Positions 17,026-25,588 of a stretch of DNA of 42,494 nt are shown piece by piece. The translations under genes were made by a program, and so were the position numbers. Within the stretch, counting starts at the first letter, position 1. Each line of letters begins with the position of its first letter. Below the pieces are notes generated by a model that did no database searches, was not told the origin of the DNA, and worked only from the letters and a program-made list of their open reading frames with translations. Source of the DNA: JALJPB01 sp963933115 (GTDB lineage Bacteria > Pseudomonadota > Gammaproteobacteria > Enterobacterales > Alteromonadaceae); assembly GCA_963933115.1 (NCBI GenBank), contig CAWVSL010000021.1, positions 1 through 42,494 of the forward strand. Reading direction: 5' to 3'.

Positions 17026-17910
17026 TTATAAAATAGTTGAAAGATACCAAGCCCAAATACCTTCACCCCATACCATGGTGATCCAACCTGCAACCGCAAG
17101 ATAAGGACCAAAAGGTATAGCTTGCTCACGTTTATGACCTTTAAATACTATTAATGATATACCAACAACAGCCGCTACTCCTGAGGCCATCAATATTAAT
17201 AAAGGTAAAAGTTGCCAACCAATCCAAGCACCGAAAAGTGCAAATAGTTTAAAATCGCCATAGCCCATGCCATCTTTGCCAGTAACTAACTTAAATAGCC
17301 AAAAGATAGTATATAAACTGGTGTAACCTACTACCGCGCCAATAATGGCTTCATTTAAGGGCACGAACCCGCCATTTATATTAAAAAGCAGGCCTAGCCA
17401 AAGTAAAGGCATAACAATTTGATCTGGCAGCAGCATGTGATCTAAGTCGATTAAAGTGAGGGCAACAAGGCCCCAAGTTAAAATCAACATGAAAACAGTA
17501 AAGGTTGACACCCCATAAACACCCGCAATAACGAGTCCTAATCCACAGGTAATAAGCTCAACTAGCGGATACCTTTTTGAAATGGCGTTATCGCATTGAC
17601 TGCATTTTCCGCGCAATACTAACCAGCTTAAAACAGGGATGTTCTCATAAAAGCGAATTTTATGATCACATTTAGGGCAAGTGGAATCGGGTTTTGAAAG
17701 TGTCATTTCAGGTAAGTGTTTTGCCGGAATATCACAGACTTCTTCAGCTAAAAACTCACGGCATTCACCATACCACTCGCGTTCTAACATTTTAGGTAAC
17801 CGATAAACGACAACGTTTAAAAAACTACCGACGCTAAGTGATAATAAACCAATGCAAATAAAAAAGAATATCGGCATGATCTCAAATACAGTAACTACTT
17901 GTGTTAACAA
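17026..17910 (-). CDS. pilD: Prepilin peptidase / N-methyltransferase PilD
   Basis: PilD cleaves the leader of type IV prepilins and pseudopilins and methylates the new N-terminus, at the inner membrane. The 294 residues include the N-terminal SVGSFLNVVVYRLP segment, two CxxC pairs (CPKC and CSQC, about 77-105), the first catalytic aspartate in LTLIDLDHMLLPDQI and the second in GMGYGDFKLFALFG. The start is TTG at 17910: AAGGA stands six bases before it and the N-terminus then matches family length; an ATG 33 bases downstream is the alternative. Unlike pilB and pilC upstream, it is intact, which is expected if type II secretion or other pilin-like systems still need it. Confidence 0.95.
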   Translation of the reverse strand: MLTQVVTVFEIMPIFFFICIGLLSLSVGSFLNVVVYRLPKMLEREWYGECREFLAEEVCDIPAKHLPEMTLSKPDSTCPKCDHKIRFYENIPVLSWLVLRGKCSQCDNAISKRYPLVELITCGLGLVIAGVYGVSTFTVFMLILTWGLVALTLIDLDHMLLPDQIVMPLLWLGLLFNINGGFVPLNEAIIGAVVGYTSLYTIFWLFKLVTGKDGMGYGDFKLFALFGAWIGWQLLPLLILMASGVAAVVGISLIVFKGHKREQAIPFGPYLAVAGWITMVWGEGIWAWYLSTIL

Positions 17911-17949
17911 AATAAATCCTTAAAGAAAATGGTATTGAATAAACTGAGC

Positions 17950-19184
17950 TTAGATGATTTTACCAATTTCAAAAATAGGTAAATACATCGCAATGATTAA
18001 ACCACCAATAACAACACCTAATACTGCCATAATTAATGGTTCTAACAAAGCGGTTAAACCATCTACTGCGTCATCAACTTGTTGTTCATAAACATTAGCG
18101 ACTTTAGCTAACATGTCATCGACAGCGCCAGACTCCTCACCAATGGCGACCATTTGAATAACCATGTCAGGGAAAATTTGACAATTCCTCATCGCTAGGT
18201 TCATTTGCATGCCTGAGACAACTTCGTCACGAACCTCTAAAATAGCATCACGATAAACGGCATTGCCTGAGGCACCTGCCGCAGAGTTTAGTGCATCAGG
18301 CAATGGAACACCAGCGGCAAAGGTTGTCGACAATGTTCGTGCATAACGGGCAACGGCCGCTTTATTCAATAATTCGCCAATCACTGGGATTTTTAATATC
18401 AATACGTCGACTTTATCCCTGAGGCGTAAGCTTTTGCGGTGAGCCCGTTTAAACAAAAATAGCGCAGCAAATATTCCCGCAAGCCCCAGATGCCAATAGG
18501 CTTGCATAAACTCAGAAATTGACAAGACAAATAATGTAAAAGCGGGTAATTGTTCACCAAAGCTGGCAAATATTTCTTTAAAAACGGGTACAACAAAAAT
18601 AAGCAGTATAGAAGTGACAATCGCGGCGATAACAAGCACGGCTATTGGGTAAGTCATCGCTTTTTTAATTTTAGATTTTAGCGCTTCTGATTTTTCTTTA
18701 TAAGTAGCGATACGATGATAAATTGTCGCTAAAGCCGCAGACTGTTCTCCTGAGGCGACTAAGTCACAATATAAGTCATCAAAATATAACGGATGTTCCC
18801 GTAAACAATCAGAAAGAGGAATACCTGATTGTAACTGGTTGCCGACTTCTGTCAGCAGCTTTTGAATTTTAGCCTTGTTATGGCCCTTACCAATCATTTC
18901 AATGGTCTGTACTAAAGGGACACCTGCTCCAAGCATAGTAGCCATTTGCCTTGTTATAACGGCAATGTCAGCGGGTGTTATGGCTTTGTCACCCCCTAAA
19001 CCGAATAATGCAGTGGCTTTTTTCTTAACCTTACTTGGCGTAATACCTTGGCTTCTCAATTGTGCTTTTAATTCAATAATACTCTTAGCGGCCAATTCGC
19101 CATTAATTTTTTACCTTTACGATTTACGCCTGACCAGCTATAAACATCTAGTGCCTTTAGGGGCGCTTTTTTACTAACGGCCAT
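17950..19184 (-). pseudogene. pilC: Type IV pilus inner-membrane platform gene pilC, frameshifted near the start
   Basis: From ATG 19184, preceded by GAGG at five bases, the frame reads MAVSKKAPLKALDVYSWSGV NRKGKKL and then shifts near 19103-19106. One missing base there would restore the expected ELAAKSIIELKAQL continuation. The rest, 17950-19095, is open for 381 codons and contains both GspF domains: ALFGLGGDKAITPADIAVIT to the first helix, then RYARTLSTTFAAGVPLPDAL and IGEESGAVDDMLAKVANVYE, with the C-terminal membrane segment LLEPLIMAVLGVVIGGLIIA. The downstream frame could only start at a non-canonical TTG. The site is not a long homopolymer, so a simple sequencing slip is less likely, but one base cannot settle it. 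pilB upstream is more severely broken. Confidence 0.85.
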
Positions 19185-19267
19185 ATATACCTCTATCGTA
19201 TCCATATTGACTTAGGGTTTTAATCGTTGCTCGTTCAGTTTTTAAAATAACTCGTCCCCGTCTATTA

Positions 19268-20183
19268 CTAGAAAGTTGTAATTCTGTTTATTTCTTCTAA
19301 ACTCGTCACACCATGGGTGGCTTTAATTAAGCCGGATTGCCTTAAACTATTAAAACCTTCTGTTTGGAATTGTTGGTTAATATCTAATGCACTGCCACCC
19401 TCCATGATAATACGTGCAGCTTCAGCACTTATTTTAATCACCTCATAAACACCGACTCGGCCTTTGTAGCCTTTAATACAATGTTCACAGCCAACCGCTT
19501 TAAATAATTTTATATCCGTAATTTGCTGGGCTAAGAAGCCTTGTTGTTCTAACTGGGCTTTTGTTAATACTTCTTCTTCTTTACATTTTAGGCATAAACG
19601 TCGGGCAAGTCGTTGGGCAATAATAATACTGACGGAACTTGCTACGTTATAGGCAGGAACCCCCATATTAGATAATCGAGTTAGCGTTTCTGCAGCTGAG
19701 TTAGTATGCAAAGTGGATAATACCAAGTGACCGGTTTGTGAGGCTTTTATAGCAATTTCTGCGGTTTCTAAGTCTCGAATTTCGCCCGCCATGACAATGT
19801 CGGGGTCTTGACGTAAAAAAGAGCGAAGCGCACTGGGGAAGGTTAAACCGGCTTTATTATGAATTTGAACTTGGTTAATACCGGCTAAGTTTATTTCTAC
19901 CGGGTCTTCAGCGGTAGAGATATTTCGCTCTTGGGTATTAAGAATGTTTAAGCCGGTATACAAGGAGACTTTTTTCCTGAGCCTGTTGGCCCTGTCACTA
20001 ATATCATTCCTTGGGGTTGAGCTAAGGCGTCCATATAGATTTTTTGTCTTCCACTAAATAGCGGATAAAAGGCTTGGATTGCCTGATAAAACCGGCATTA
20101 ATGGCATCCACCTCGTTTGGCAGCACTAAATGTTGCTGGGTCAAAGCCGATAACAGACTCGATTGCTGATGACTTCCCTTCAT
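19268..20183 (-). pseudogene. pilB: Type IV pilus assembly ATPase pilB, internally deleted and frameshifted
   Basis: From ATG 20183 the frame encodes a PilB-like N-terminus (LLSALTQQHLVLPNEVDAIN ... PFIRYLVEDKK) and hits TAG at 20022-20024. In another frame from about 20050 the sequence resumes with QKIYMDALAQPQGMILVTGP, just before Walker A. So the N-terminal domain and the region before the ATPase core, by family length roughly 250 codons, are missing. A second frameshift lies at an A6 run in Walker A (19970-19975). The last 231 codons (19268-19963) are open and keep the Walker B region (RQDPDIVMAGEIRD), the His box (STLHTNSAAETLTRL) and the CxxC pairs CLKC and CEHC. The deletion cannot be a base-calling slip; PilB function should be lost. 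Confidence 0.88.
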
Positions 20184-20420
20184 AAATTTCAATGATAACC
20201 TTTTGGAATCTATACAGTACAGAACGGTAAAAAGTAACTTATTTGAGTGTAACTTACTTTGAGAAAAAAATGAAAAGAGTGCCAGTTAAAGCCACGTATT
20301 GCTTGTTAGCTACTTAAATAAAAGTTGAGTTTATGTGTCGGTTTACTGCCCATTTTACTTATTTATTTAACTGATGAGCCGCTAGTTATTGGTAATAAAG
20401 AGAGCAAATAAATATAGATA

Positions 20421-20443
20421 ATAAAAAAGCCCCTAAGGAGCTT
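20421..20443 (-). terminator. Rho-independent terminator of pilA
   Basis: Read on the minus strand, AAGCTCC-TTA-GGGGCTT (7-bp stem with one G-U pair) runs into CTTTTTTATT, about 65 bases after the pilA stop. The G-U pair forms only in the minus transcript. The rest of the 324 bases between pilA and the pilB start holds no gene; it must have held the pilB promoter. Confidence 0.75.
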
Positions 20444-20507
20444 TACAATGAGTGCCATTAAAAACTTGAATATGTTCTGATCCTATTGTGATTTATCTTT
20501 GGCTACA

Positions 20508-20861
20508 TTAATCACAAGCTCCAGCGGCGCTACAAGTACCTGTTCCTGTGACTACAGGAGCAGCAAGAGTACCTGAAATTACTACACTAGCTAGATTTTC
20601 AGTTGCCGTTGGGGCAGCTGGAATACCGTTTGAATCTGCGGTAACACAAGCTATTTCGCCTGTTTGAACACAAACCTCTATAGCTGTAACCACAGCACCT
20701 ACTGCGGTTGTTACTTCACTAAAGCGCGCTTTTTTGGTGTAATCTTGATAGGCCGGTAAGGCAATAGCCGCTAAAATACCGATAATCGCGACAACAATCA
20801 TTAATTCAATGAGGGTAAAACCTTTTTGGCCACTCCTTTCCATAGCTTGCAGGTTATTCAT
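20508..20861 (-). CDS. pilA: Type IV major pilin (short)
   Basis: The product is a type IVa prepilin. Its leader MNNLQAMERSGQKG is followed by the hallmark FTLIELMIVVAIIGILAAIA, with Glu5 of the mature protein present, then YQDYTKKARFSEV. Two cysteine pairs are visible, CVQTGEIAC and CSAAGAC near the C-terminus, the last probably the D-loop. At 117 residues it is shorter than usual type IVa pilins (about 140-160): the stretch between the first strands and the terminal disulfide region appears reduced, ending APVVTGTGTCSAAGACD. The frame itself is intact. Given the broken pilB and pilC next to it, the shortening may reflect an in-frame deletion, but pilins vary a lot. It has its own terminator. 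Confidence 0.85.
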   Translation of the reverse strand: MNNLQAMERSGQKGFTLIELMIVVAIIGILAAIALPAYQDYTKKARFSEVTTAVGAVVTAIEVCVQTGEIACVTADSNGIPAAPTATENLASVVISGTLAAPVVTGTGTCSAAGACD

Positions 20862-20977
20862 AGTAAATCATCCATTTTATTTACGGGGGTACTATAGATA
20901 GTCGGATATATTTCACTAAATGCAAGTTTTTGGAAAAGTTTTTATAAGATTTACCTCCGGTGTTTTGACCTCAAGCG

Positions 20978-21883
20978 TTATGAAAAACGCATCGACAGAT
21001 CTATCGCTTTCACATGTTTGGTCAATGCACCGGACGAAATATAATCAACCCCTGCTTGGGTATACTCTTTTAAAGTCTCTATGGTCATATTGCCTGACAC
21101 TTCCAATTTCGCTTGGCCATTAGTTATTCCCACCGCTTGTTCAATCATCTCTGTGGTGAAATTATCTAACATGATGATGTCCGCCCCAGCTTTAATGGCT
21201 TGGCTTAATTCATCAAGGCTTTCGACTTCTACTTCTACCGTTATATCGGTATGGTTTATTTTAGCGGTAGCAATCGCTTGGGCGATGCCACCGCAGGCAG
21301 CAATATGGTTTTCTTTAATTAAGAAAGCATCAAATAAGCCGACACGATGATTTTTACCACCACCACAGGTCACTGCATATTTTTGGGCGCTACGCAGGCC
21401 AGGGACAGTTTTTCGGGTGTCGAGCAATTGTGTTTTTGAACCGGCTAATTCTTTGACATAGTGGCTGGTTAATGTGGCGGTAGCTGACAGGGTTTGTAAA
21501 AAGTTTAATGCCACTCGCTCACCCGTTAGCAGCGCTCGAGCATTACCTGATATTTCGCATAATATGGTATTAGCTTTGGCCATTTGACCATCATTAACAA
21601 ACCAGGTGACTTTGGTTTGATTTTCTGAATTTTTGTCATTGTAGCCTAAAGCAGAGTCTAGCTGTTTAAACACCTCATTTACCCAAGCAACCCCACAAAC
21701 AATGCAGTCATCGCGGTTAATAATAGTTGCTACGGCTTTATTTGAGGCTGGGATCAATGCTGCAGTGATGTCTAATTCACTCGCTTGTGCTTTTGTTGTG
21801 TTGGCTAAGTCTTGACCTAAGTCTTCATTAAGCGCCCAAGCCACTGTTTTGGCAATATCGTGTAAAAGTGCATCTGAAAGCAT
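20978..21883 (-). CDS. nadC: Nicotinate-nucleotide pyrophosphorylase (quinolinate phosphoribosyltransferase)
   Basis: NadC makes nicotinate mononucleotide from quinolinate and PRPP in de novo NAD synthesis. I start at ATG 21883 (MLSDALLHDIAK): AAAGAG precedes it and the 301-residue length matches the family, whereas the frame extends upstream to 21928 only by a stretch (MGSIRLLTITKEKK) that looks non-coding. Visible motifs are LLTGERVALNFLQTLS, LDTRKTVPGLRSAQKYAV, GGGKNHRVGLFDAFLIKENH and VEVEVESLDELSQAI, ending LEVSGNMTIETL and SSGALTKHVKAIDLSMRFS. The neighbouring ampD on the opposite side and the pil genes reproduce the E. coli order. Confidence 0.97.
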   Translation of the reverse strand: MLSDALLHDIAKTVAWALNEDLGQDLANTTKAQASELDITAALIPASNKAVATIINRDDCIVCGVAWVNEVFKQLDSALGYNDKNSENQTKVTWFVNDGQMAKANTILCEISGNARALLTGERVALNFLQTLSATATLTSHYVKELAGSKTQLLDTRKTVPGLRSAQKYAVTCGGGKNHRVGLFDAFLIKENHIAACGGIAQAIATAKINHTDITVEVEVESLDELSQAIKAGADIIMLDNFTTEMIEQAVGITNGQAKLEVSGNMTIETLKEYTQAGVDYISSGALTKHVKAIDLSMRFS

Positions 21884-22024
21884 TTTTTTCTCTTTGGTTA
21901 TCGTAAGTAATCTAATTGACCCCATCATTTTGCTAATTTAATTAATGGGGGTAGTCGCTAAAACCAGGTAAAACTTTATAAAAAATTAACGTTCATCGTT
22001 AGTTCATTATAAATTAAAGGGGGG

Positions 22025-22543
22025 TTAATAGGTTTTTAACGTGAGCTGTTTGCCTTTTTGACTAAATTCTACTCTTTTTAGGGCACTCATACCTAATAGA
22101 ATTTCGTTACTTTTCATCCCTGGGTTAATATGAGCCGCGACATTATTGAGTAAAATATTACCAATCGTTAGTTGCTCTATTTTTGTTTCAATAACATTAA
22201 CCGTGCCGTTAGCCGTTTGTACCCGGTAAGTACCATAACGTGGTAAATTAAATACCTGAGCTAAATGTTGAGGAATAGATACTTGGGTTGCGCCGGTATC
22301 AAGTAAAAAAGTGACACTATGGCCATTAATTGTCCCTTGGGCTAAGTAATGACCTTGACGGTTTTGTTGAAGATGAACTTCGGTTTTACCCTTGCCATTG
22401 ATACTTGAAGCAAGATTGGTATTGGGGTTGTACTGCTTGTCTAAAACCCCTTGAAAAATGTAAACTAATATTGCTAATGCTAATATCCAAGCAAGCCAAA
22501 CAAAGCTTTTTCCAATTTTATTTGTTGCATCTTGCTCAGTCAT
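22025..22543 (-). CDS. Membrane-anchored retropepsin-like aspartic protease (TIGR02281-like)
   Basis: The product has one hydrophobic segment (about residues 13-32) that anchors it in the inner membrane and a C-terminal domain of about 120 residues resembling clan AA retropepsin-like proteases. The catalytic triad FLLDTGATQVSIP is clear, preceded by GHYLAQGTINGHSV, and the second half contains ILLGMSALKRVEFSQKG. Such proteins carry one copy of the motif and act as dimers. The physiological substrate is unknown. The frame extends upstream to 22585 (MYNQAQQSIRAIIK), but I prefer ATG 22543 with AGAG upstream; the longer form would place its start near the ampD promoter. It is divergent from ampD. 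Confidence 0.82.
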   Translation of the reverse strand: MTEQDATNKIGKSFVWLAWILALAILVYIFQGVLDKQYNPNTNLASSINGKGKTEVHLQQNRQGHYLAQGTINGHSVTFLLDTGATQVSIPQHLAQVFNLPRYGTYRVQTANGTVNVIETKIEQLTIGNILLNNVAAHINPGMKSNEILLGMSALKRVEFSQKGKQLTLKTY

Positions 22544-22617
22544 CTTGATAATAGCTCTTATGGATTGTTGTGCTTGATTGTACATTTACCGTAACTTTTT
22601 TTAAATAGTGATCACAA

Positions 22618-23202
22618 ATGAAAATTCAGTCTACTGTTATCAAACCCTTGAAAGTCATTAATAAGGGCTGGTTAACGGGTATTGAACACCAAGTTTCGCC
22701 CCATTTTAGTTTGCGTGCCCCTGATACAGTGGTTGAGCTGTTAGTGGTCCATAATATTTCTTTGCCACCCGCACAATTTGGTGGCCCTTATATTACAGAC
22801 TTATTTTTGGGGCGTTTAGATGCCAGTGCTGATAAATATTTTCAAGCGATTAGTCACTTAAAGGTGTCGGCTCATTGTTTAATACGCCGCGATGGCCAAA
22901 TTATTCAGTATGTGTCATTTGATCATAACGCCTGGCATGCTGGGATATCTTCCTTTAACGGCCGTGAGCAGTGTAATGAGTTTTCAATTGGTATCGAACT
23001 CGAAGGCACTGATGATATCCCTTATACCGATGTCCAATATTTACAACTTGCTGCTTTAGTGACAAAATTACAAGCAAGCTACTCATTTATTAGTCATAAT
23101 AATATAGTGGGCCATTGCGATATTGCACCAGGGCGAAAAACTGATCCTGGAGAGACGTTTGATTGGCGACATTTTGAGCAGTGTTTACGCTTGAATAAAT
23201 AA
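22618..23202 (+). CDS. ampD: 1,6-anhydro-N-acetylmuramyl-L-alanine amidase AmpD
   Basis: AmpD is a cytoplasmic zinc amidase that recycles muropeptides by cutting the stem peptide from anhydro-muramic acid, and in many bacteria thereby keeps ampC beta-lactamase repressed. The 194-residue protein has the zinc ligands in ELLVVHNISLPP (His46), in the C-terminal GHCDIAPGRKTDPG (His and Asp), and the middle segment FDHNAWHAGISSF. The length is close to the E. coli protein (183). ampE follows 67 bases downstream; together they form the usual operon. Confidence 0.97.
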   Translation: MKIQSTVIKPLKVINKGWLTGIEHQVSPHFSLRAPDTVVELLVVHNISLPPAQFGGPYITDLFLGRLDASADKYFQAISHLKVSAHCLIRRDGQIIQYVSFDHNAWHAGISSFNGREQCNEFSIGIELEGTDDIPYTDVQYLQLAALVTKLQASYSFISHNNIVGHCDIAPGRKTDPGETFDWRHFEQCLRLNK

Positions 23203-23269
23203 ATGTAACGCCAACGATATATAATTTACTTTTTTAATTTTAATAGCACCATAAAGATAATCAGGAACA

Positions 23270-24193
23270 ATGATGAGTTTAATCAGTTTATTAATTGCGT
23301 TAGCTGCAGAGCGCTATTTATCGTCACCTTTTTGGCAGTTCAAAACTTATTATCAACAGTACTTGATGCTATTGAGCAATTTTAAGATGTTGGATAAGTC
23401 ATGGAAAAATGGCGTAGCGACCTCAGTGCTTTTATTGGCTCCGGTTTTGGCGGTTTATTTTATACTGATGTTAATTGATGACAGTTTTTTACATTTTGTC
23501 TTCTCTACCGTTGTTCTGATTATTTGTTTTGGTAGTTTTGCCACGAGAGATACTTATAAAAAGTATTTAATGGCTGCCTTTCGAGGTGAGTTAACAACTT
23601 GTGAATTATATCACTCGCAACTTATCCAAGATAAAAACCTTTCAAAGATGGACTTTGGCCAAACACTTATTTGGCTAAATTATCGTTATTATATTGCCAT
23701 TATGTTGTTCTTTTTACTTTTTGGTGCATCAGGGGCGGTATTTTACCGCTTGTTGACGACCTTGCTTGAAAAACAAGCTGTTGATGAAAGCACTGAAGCG
23801 CTTTCTGAAAAGGGTAGCGAGGTCAATGAAGCCGTTAATGAAAAAGAAATAGAAGCAGATACGTTACCGACACGAATGACACCCGATGTTTATTCGTATT
23901 TTAATCAGTTATTATTTTGGCTTGATTGGTTACCGGTTCGGTTAACATCTTTTGGTTATATAATGGTTGGCCATTTTTCAAAAGCCTTACCTGTGTGGTT
24001 AGAAAGTTTCTTTAATATTAATAAATCAGCGGACCAAGTATTAGGTGATGTTGCCAAAAAATCTGAAGATACCATGATTGATATTCAAGACTGTACTGCT
24101 GAGCCTTGTTTATTGGTGCGTTTAGCGAAGAGAAATTTATTACTGTTGTTGGCTGTTGTTGCAGTGCTGACTTTATCAGGTGTTATTTCATAA
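23270..24193 (+). CDS. ampE: AmpE-like inner-membrane regulatory protein
   Basis: The 307-residue protein follows ampD and begins MMSLISLLIALAAERYLSS, the AmpE N-terminal signature. Hydrophobic segments lie at about residues 45-68, 72-90, 140-160 and the C-terminus (LLLLLAVVAVLTLSGVIS). Between 165 and 205 there is an acidic linker. AmpE is an inner-membrane protein that influences ampC expression; its activity is not well defined. AGGA lies before the two adjacent ATG codons, and the second (23273) has the better spacing. The gene ends at a strong terminator that also contains a PdhR-like box. Confidence 0.9.
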   Translation: MMSLISLLIALAAERYLSSPFWQFKTYYQQYLMLLSNFKMLDKSWKNGVATSVLLLAPVLAVYFILMLIDDSFLHFVFSTVVLIICFGSFATRDTYKKYLMAAFRGELTTCELYHSQLIQDKNLSKMDFGQTLIWLNYRYYIAIMLFFLLFGASGAVFYRLLTTLLEKQAVDESTEALSEKGSEVNEAVNEKEIEADTLPTRMTPDVYSYFNQLLFWLDWLPVRLTSFGYIMVGHFSKALPVWLESFFNINKSADQVLGDVAKKSEDTMIDIQDCTAEPCLLVRLAKRNLLLLLAVVAVLTLSGVIS

Positions 24194-24321
24194 GGTCGTC
24201 TTGAGTTTTTGAGTTGAACAACTGAGAATAGCTAACTTATTGAGGTAAATTAACGCAACTTTCATGCTTTAAATAGAATTCGGGGCTGATAAGTACCATG
24301 ACTTAATCTATAGTTACAAAC

Positions 24322-24356
24322 AAAACGACATTGGTCTTACCAATGTCGTTTTTTTC
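24322..24356 (+). terminator. Rho-independent terminator of ampE
   Basis: A perfect 14-bp stem (24322-24335 with 24339-24352, loop ctt) continues into a T tract. The stem centre is also an operator-like palindrome (separate entry). The rest of the 484-base ampE-pdhR gap holds the second palindrome (24484) and an A/T inverted repeat at 24591-24615; no gene is seen. Confidence 0.88.
24330..24344. promoter_or_regulatory. PdhR-box-like palindrome inside the ampE terminator
   Basis: ATTGGT-CTT-ACCAAT is a perfect inverted repeat with the half-sites and spacer of the E. coli PdhR consensus ATTGGTATGACCAAT; only the three spacer bases differ. It lies 334 bases upstream of pdhR, in the terminator stem. 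Binding is inferred. Confidence 0.55.
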
Positions 24357-24483
24357 TTATTAGCGGAAATGAAAAACATATTCTAGACTTTGATTTGATT
24401 TTGTTTGTTGTCGATTCAACTAAGAACCACTGAAATCTATTTACAAAACCGAATTATTTTGTTAGTTTTAACAGCGGTGATTC

Positions 24484-24498
24484 ATTGGTAATACCAAT
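24484..24498. promoter_or_regulatory. PdhR operator upstream of pdhR
   Basis: ATTGGT-AAT-ACCAAT matches the E. coli PdhR consensus in both half-sites, about 180 bases before the pdhR start. A further ACCAATGGT half-site lies directly downstream (near 24501-24509). PdhR autoregulation through such a box is known in E. coli; here it is inferred. Confidence 0.75.
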
Positions 24499-24677
24499 TT
24501 ACCAATGGTGATTGTGAATTTATTAGTTAACATCACTACTTTTTTATCGTGAGACGCTATTCCTTAACGGCGGGTGTTTAGGCTTGACGGTATTACTTTA
24601 TGAATAAAAGTAATACATAAGATAATGGGCTGACAATGAAGCCTGTAATTAATATGAATAGTTTGTAAGTCAATAAA

Positions 24678-25469
24678 ATGAGTAAGCAACCAATGAATGA
24701 ACCAAGTTCGGCAAACGCTTTGAAGCCTAAAAAACTTTCTGATGTGATTTTAGCTCAACTTGAAAAAATGATATTGGAAGGCAGCTTACAGCCGGGTGAA
24801 AAATTATTACCTGAGCGTGAGTTGGCCAAACAGTTTGCGGTATCGCGTCCTTCATTAAGAGAGGCGGTACAAAAATTGGAAGCCAAAGGTCTTATTACCC
24901 GTAAACAAGGGGGAGGGACATTTGTCAGTAAAAATATATTAGCCGGTTTAGAAGACCCACTGTTTGCATTAATGGCGCAAAGTAATGAGTCACAGTTTGA
25001 CTTATTAGAGTTTCGTCATGGTATTGAAGGTATGTCGGCCTACTATGCGGCAATGCGTGGCACCGATGCTGACTTTTTAGAAATCAAAGCCAAACATGAC
25101 GACATTGGTAATGCGCAATTAGAGAATGATTATCGCCAAGAGGCGCAAGCGATTTTTGACTTTTACCTCGCTATTTGTGGGGCATCACATAATATTATTA
25201 TTTTACATTTAGCACGTAGCATGTCGTCTTTATTAATAGAAAACATTGAACGTAATTTGACGATATTAGCCAAGCGGCCAGATATATTTTCGCAAATGGC
25301 GGACTACCGAAAGCGATTGTTAAATGCCATTGTTAGCGGACAACCACAAAAAGCTTGGGGGGCAAGTCATCGCCATCTGGCTTTTATTGAAGAGGTTTTA
25401 TTAAAAACTTCTCAAGAGAATTCTCGCATGCAACGCTCAATGAGACGGATGCAGCGAAGTGAATATTAA
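24678..25469 (+). CDS. pdhR: Pyruvate dehydrogenase operon repressor PdhR (GntR/FadR family)
   Basis: The 263-residue regulator has a GntR winged-helix domain at about residues 17-85 (LSDVILAQLEKMILEGSLQPGEKLLPERELAKQFAVSRPSLREAVQKLEAKGLI) and a FadR-type C-terminal helical ligand domain. In E. coli PdhR binds pyruvate and then releases pdhR-aceEF-lpd; the same role is inferred from position directly upstream of aceE and from two PdhR-type boxes before the gene. The C-terminus ends with a basic repeat (MQRSMRRMQRS). The start could be either of the two ATG codons near 24678 and 24693. A hairpin (25470-25494) separates it from aceE. Confidence 0.95.
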   Translation: MSKQPMNEPSSANALKPKKLSDVILAQLEKMILEGSLQPGEKLLPERELAKQFAVSRPSLREAVQKLEAKGLITRKQGGGTFVSKNILAGLEDPLFALMAQSNESQFDLLEFRHGIEGMSAYYAAMRGTDADFLEIKAKHDDIGNAQLENDYRQEAQAIFDFYLAICGASHNIIILHLARSMSSLLIENIERNLTILAKRPDIFSQMADYRKRLLNAIVSGQPQKAWGASHRHLAFIEEVLLKTSQENSRMQRSMRRMQRSEY

Positions 25470-25494
25470 TTTTTATTTTCAAAGAAAATAAAAA
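25470..25494. repeat. A/T hairpin between pdhR and aceE
   Basis: An 11-bp perfect stem (25470-25480 with 25484-25494, loop aaa) overlaps the end of the pdhR stop region. It lacks G/C pairs apart from one, so it is weak; it may stabilise or partly terminate the pdhR transcript. Confidence 0.35.
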
Positions 25495-25588
25495 GTAAAC
25501 AAAGCATAGGGTCGGTTTAATGCCGTCCTACAATTTTTAACCATTTAATTTTAATTTTAATAGCAACAGCTGGAGAAGAGTAATTACT

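Noticed and set aside
21884..21928. Upstream extension of nadC
   Set aside because: The extra residues have no family counterpart; the ATG at 21883 has a purine-rich ribosome-binding site.
24591..24615. A/T inverted repeat before pdhR as a third operator
   Set aside because: It lacks the TGGT/ACCA half-sites of FadR-type regulators and is likely a chance A/T palindrome.
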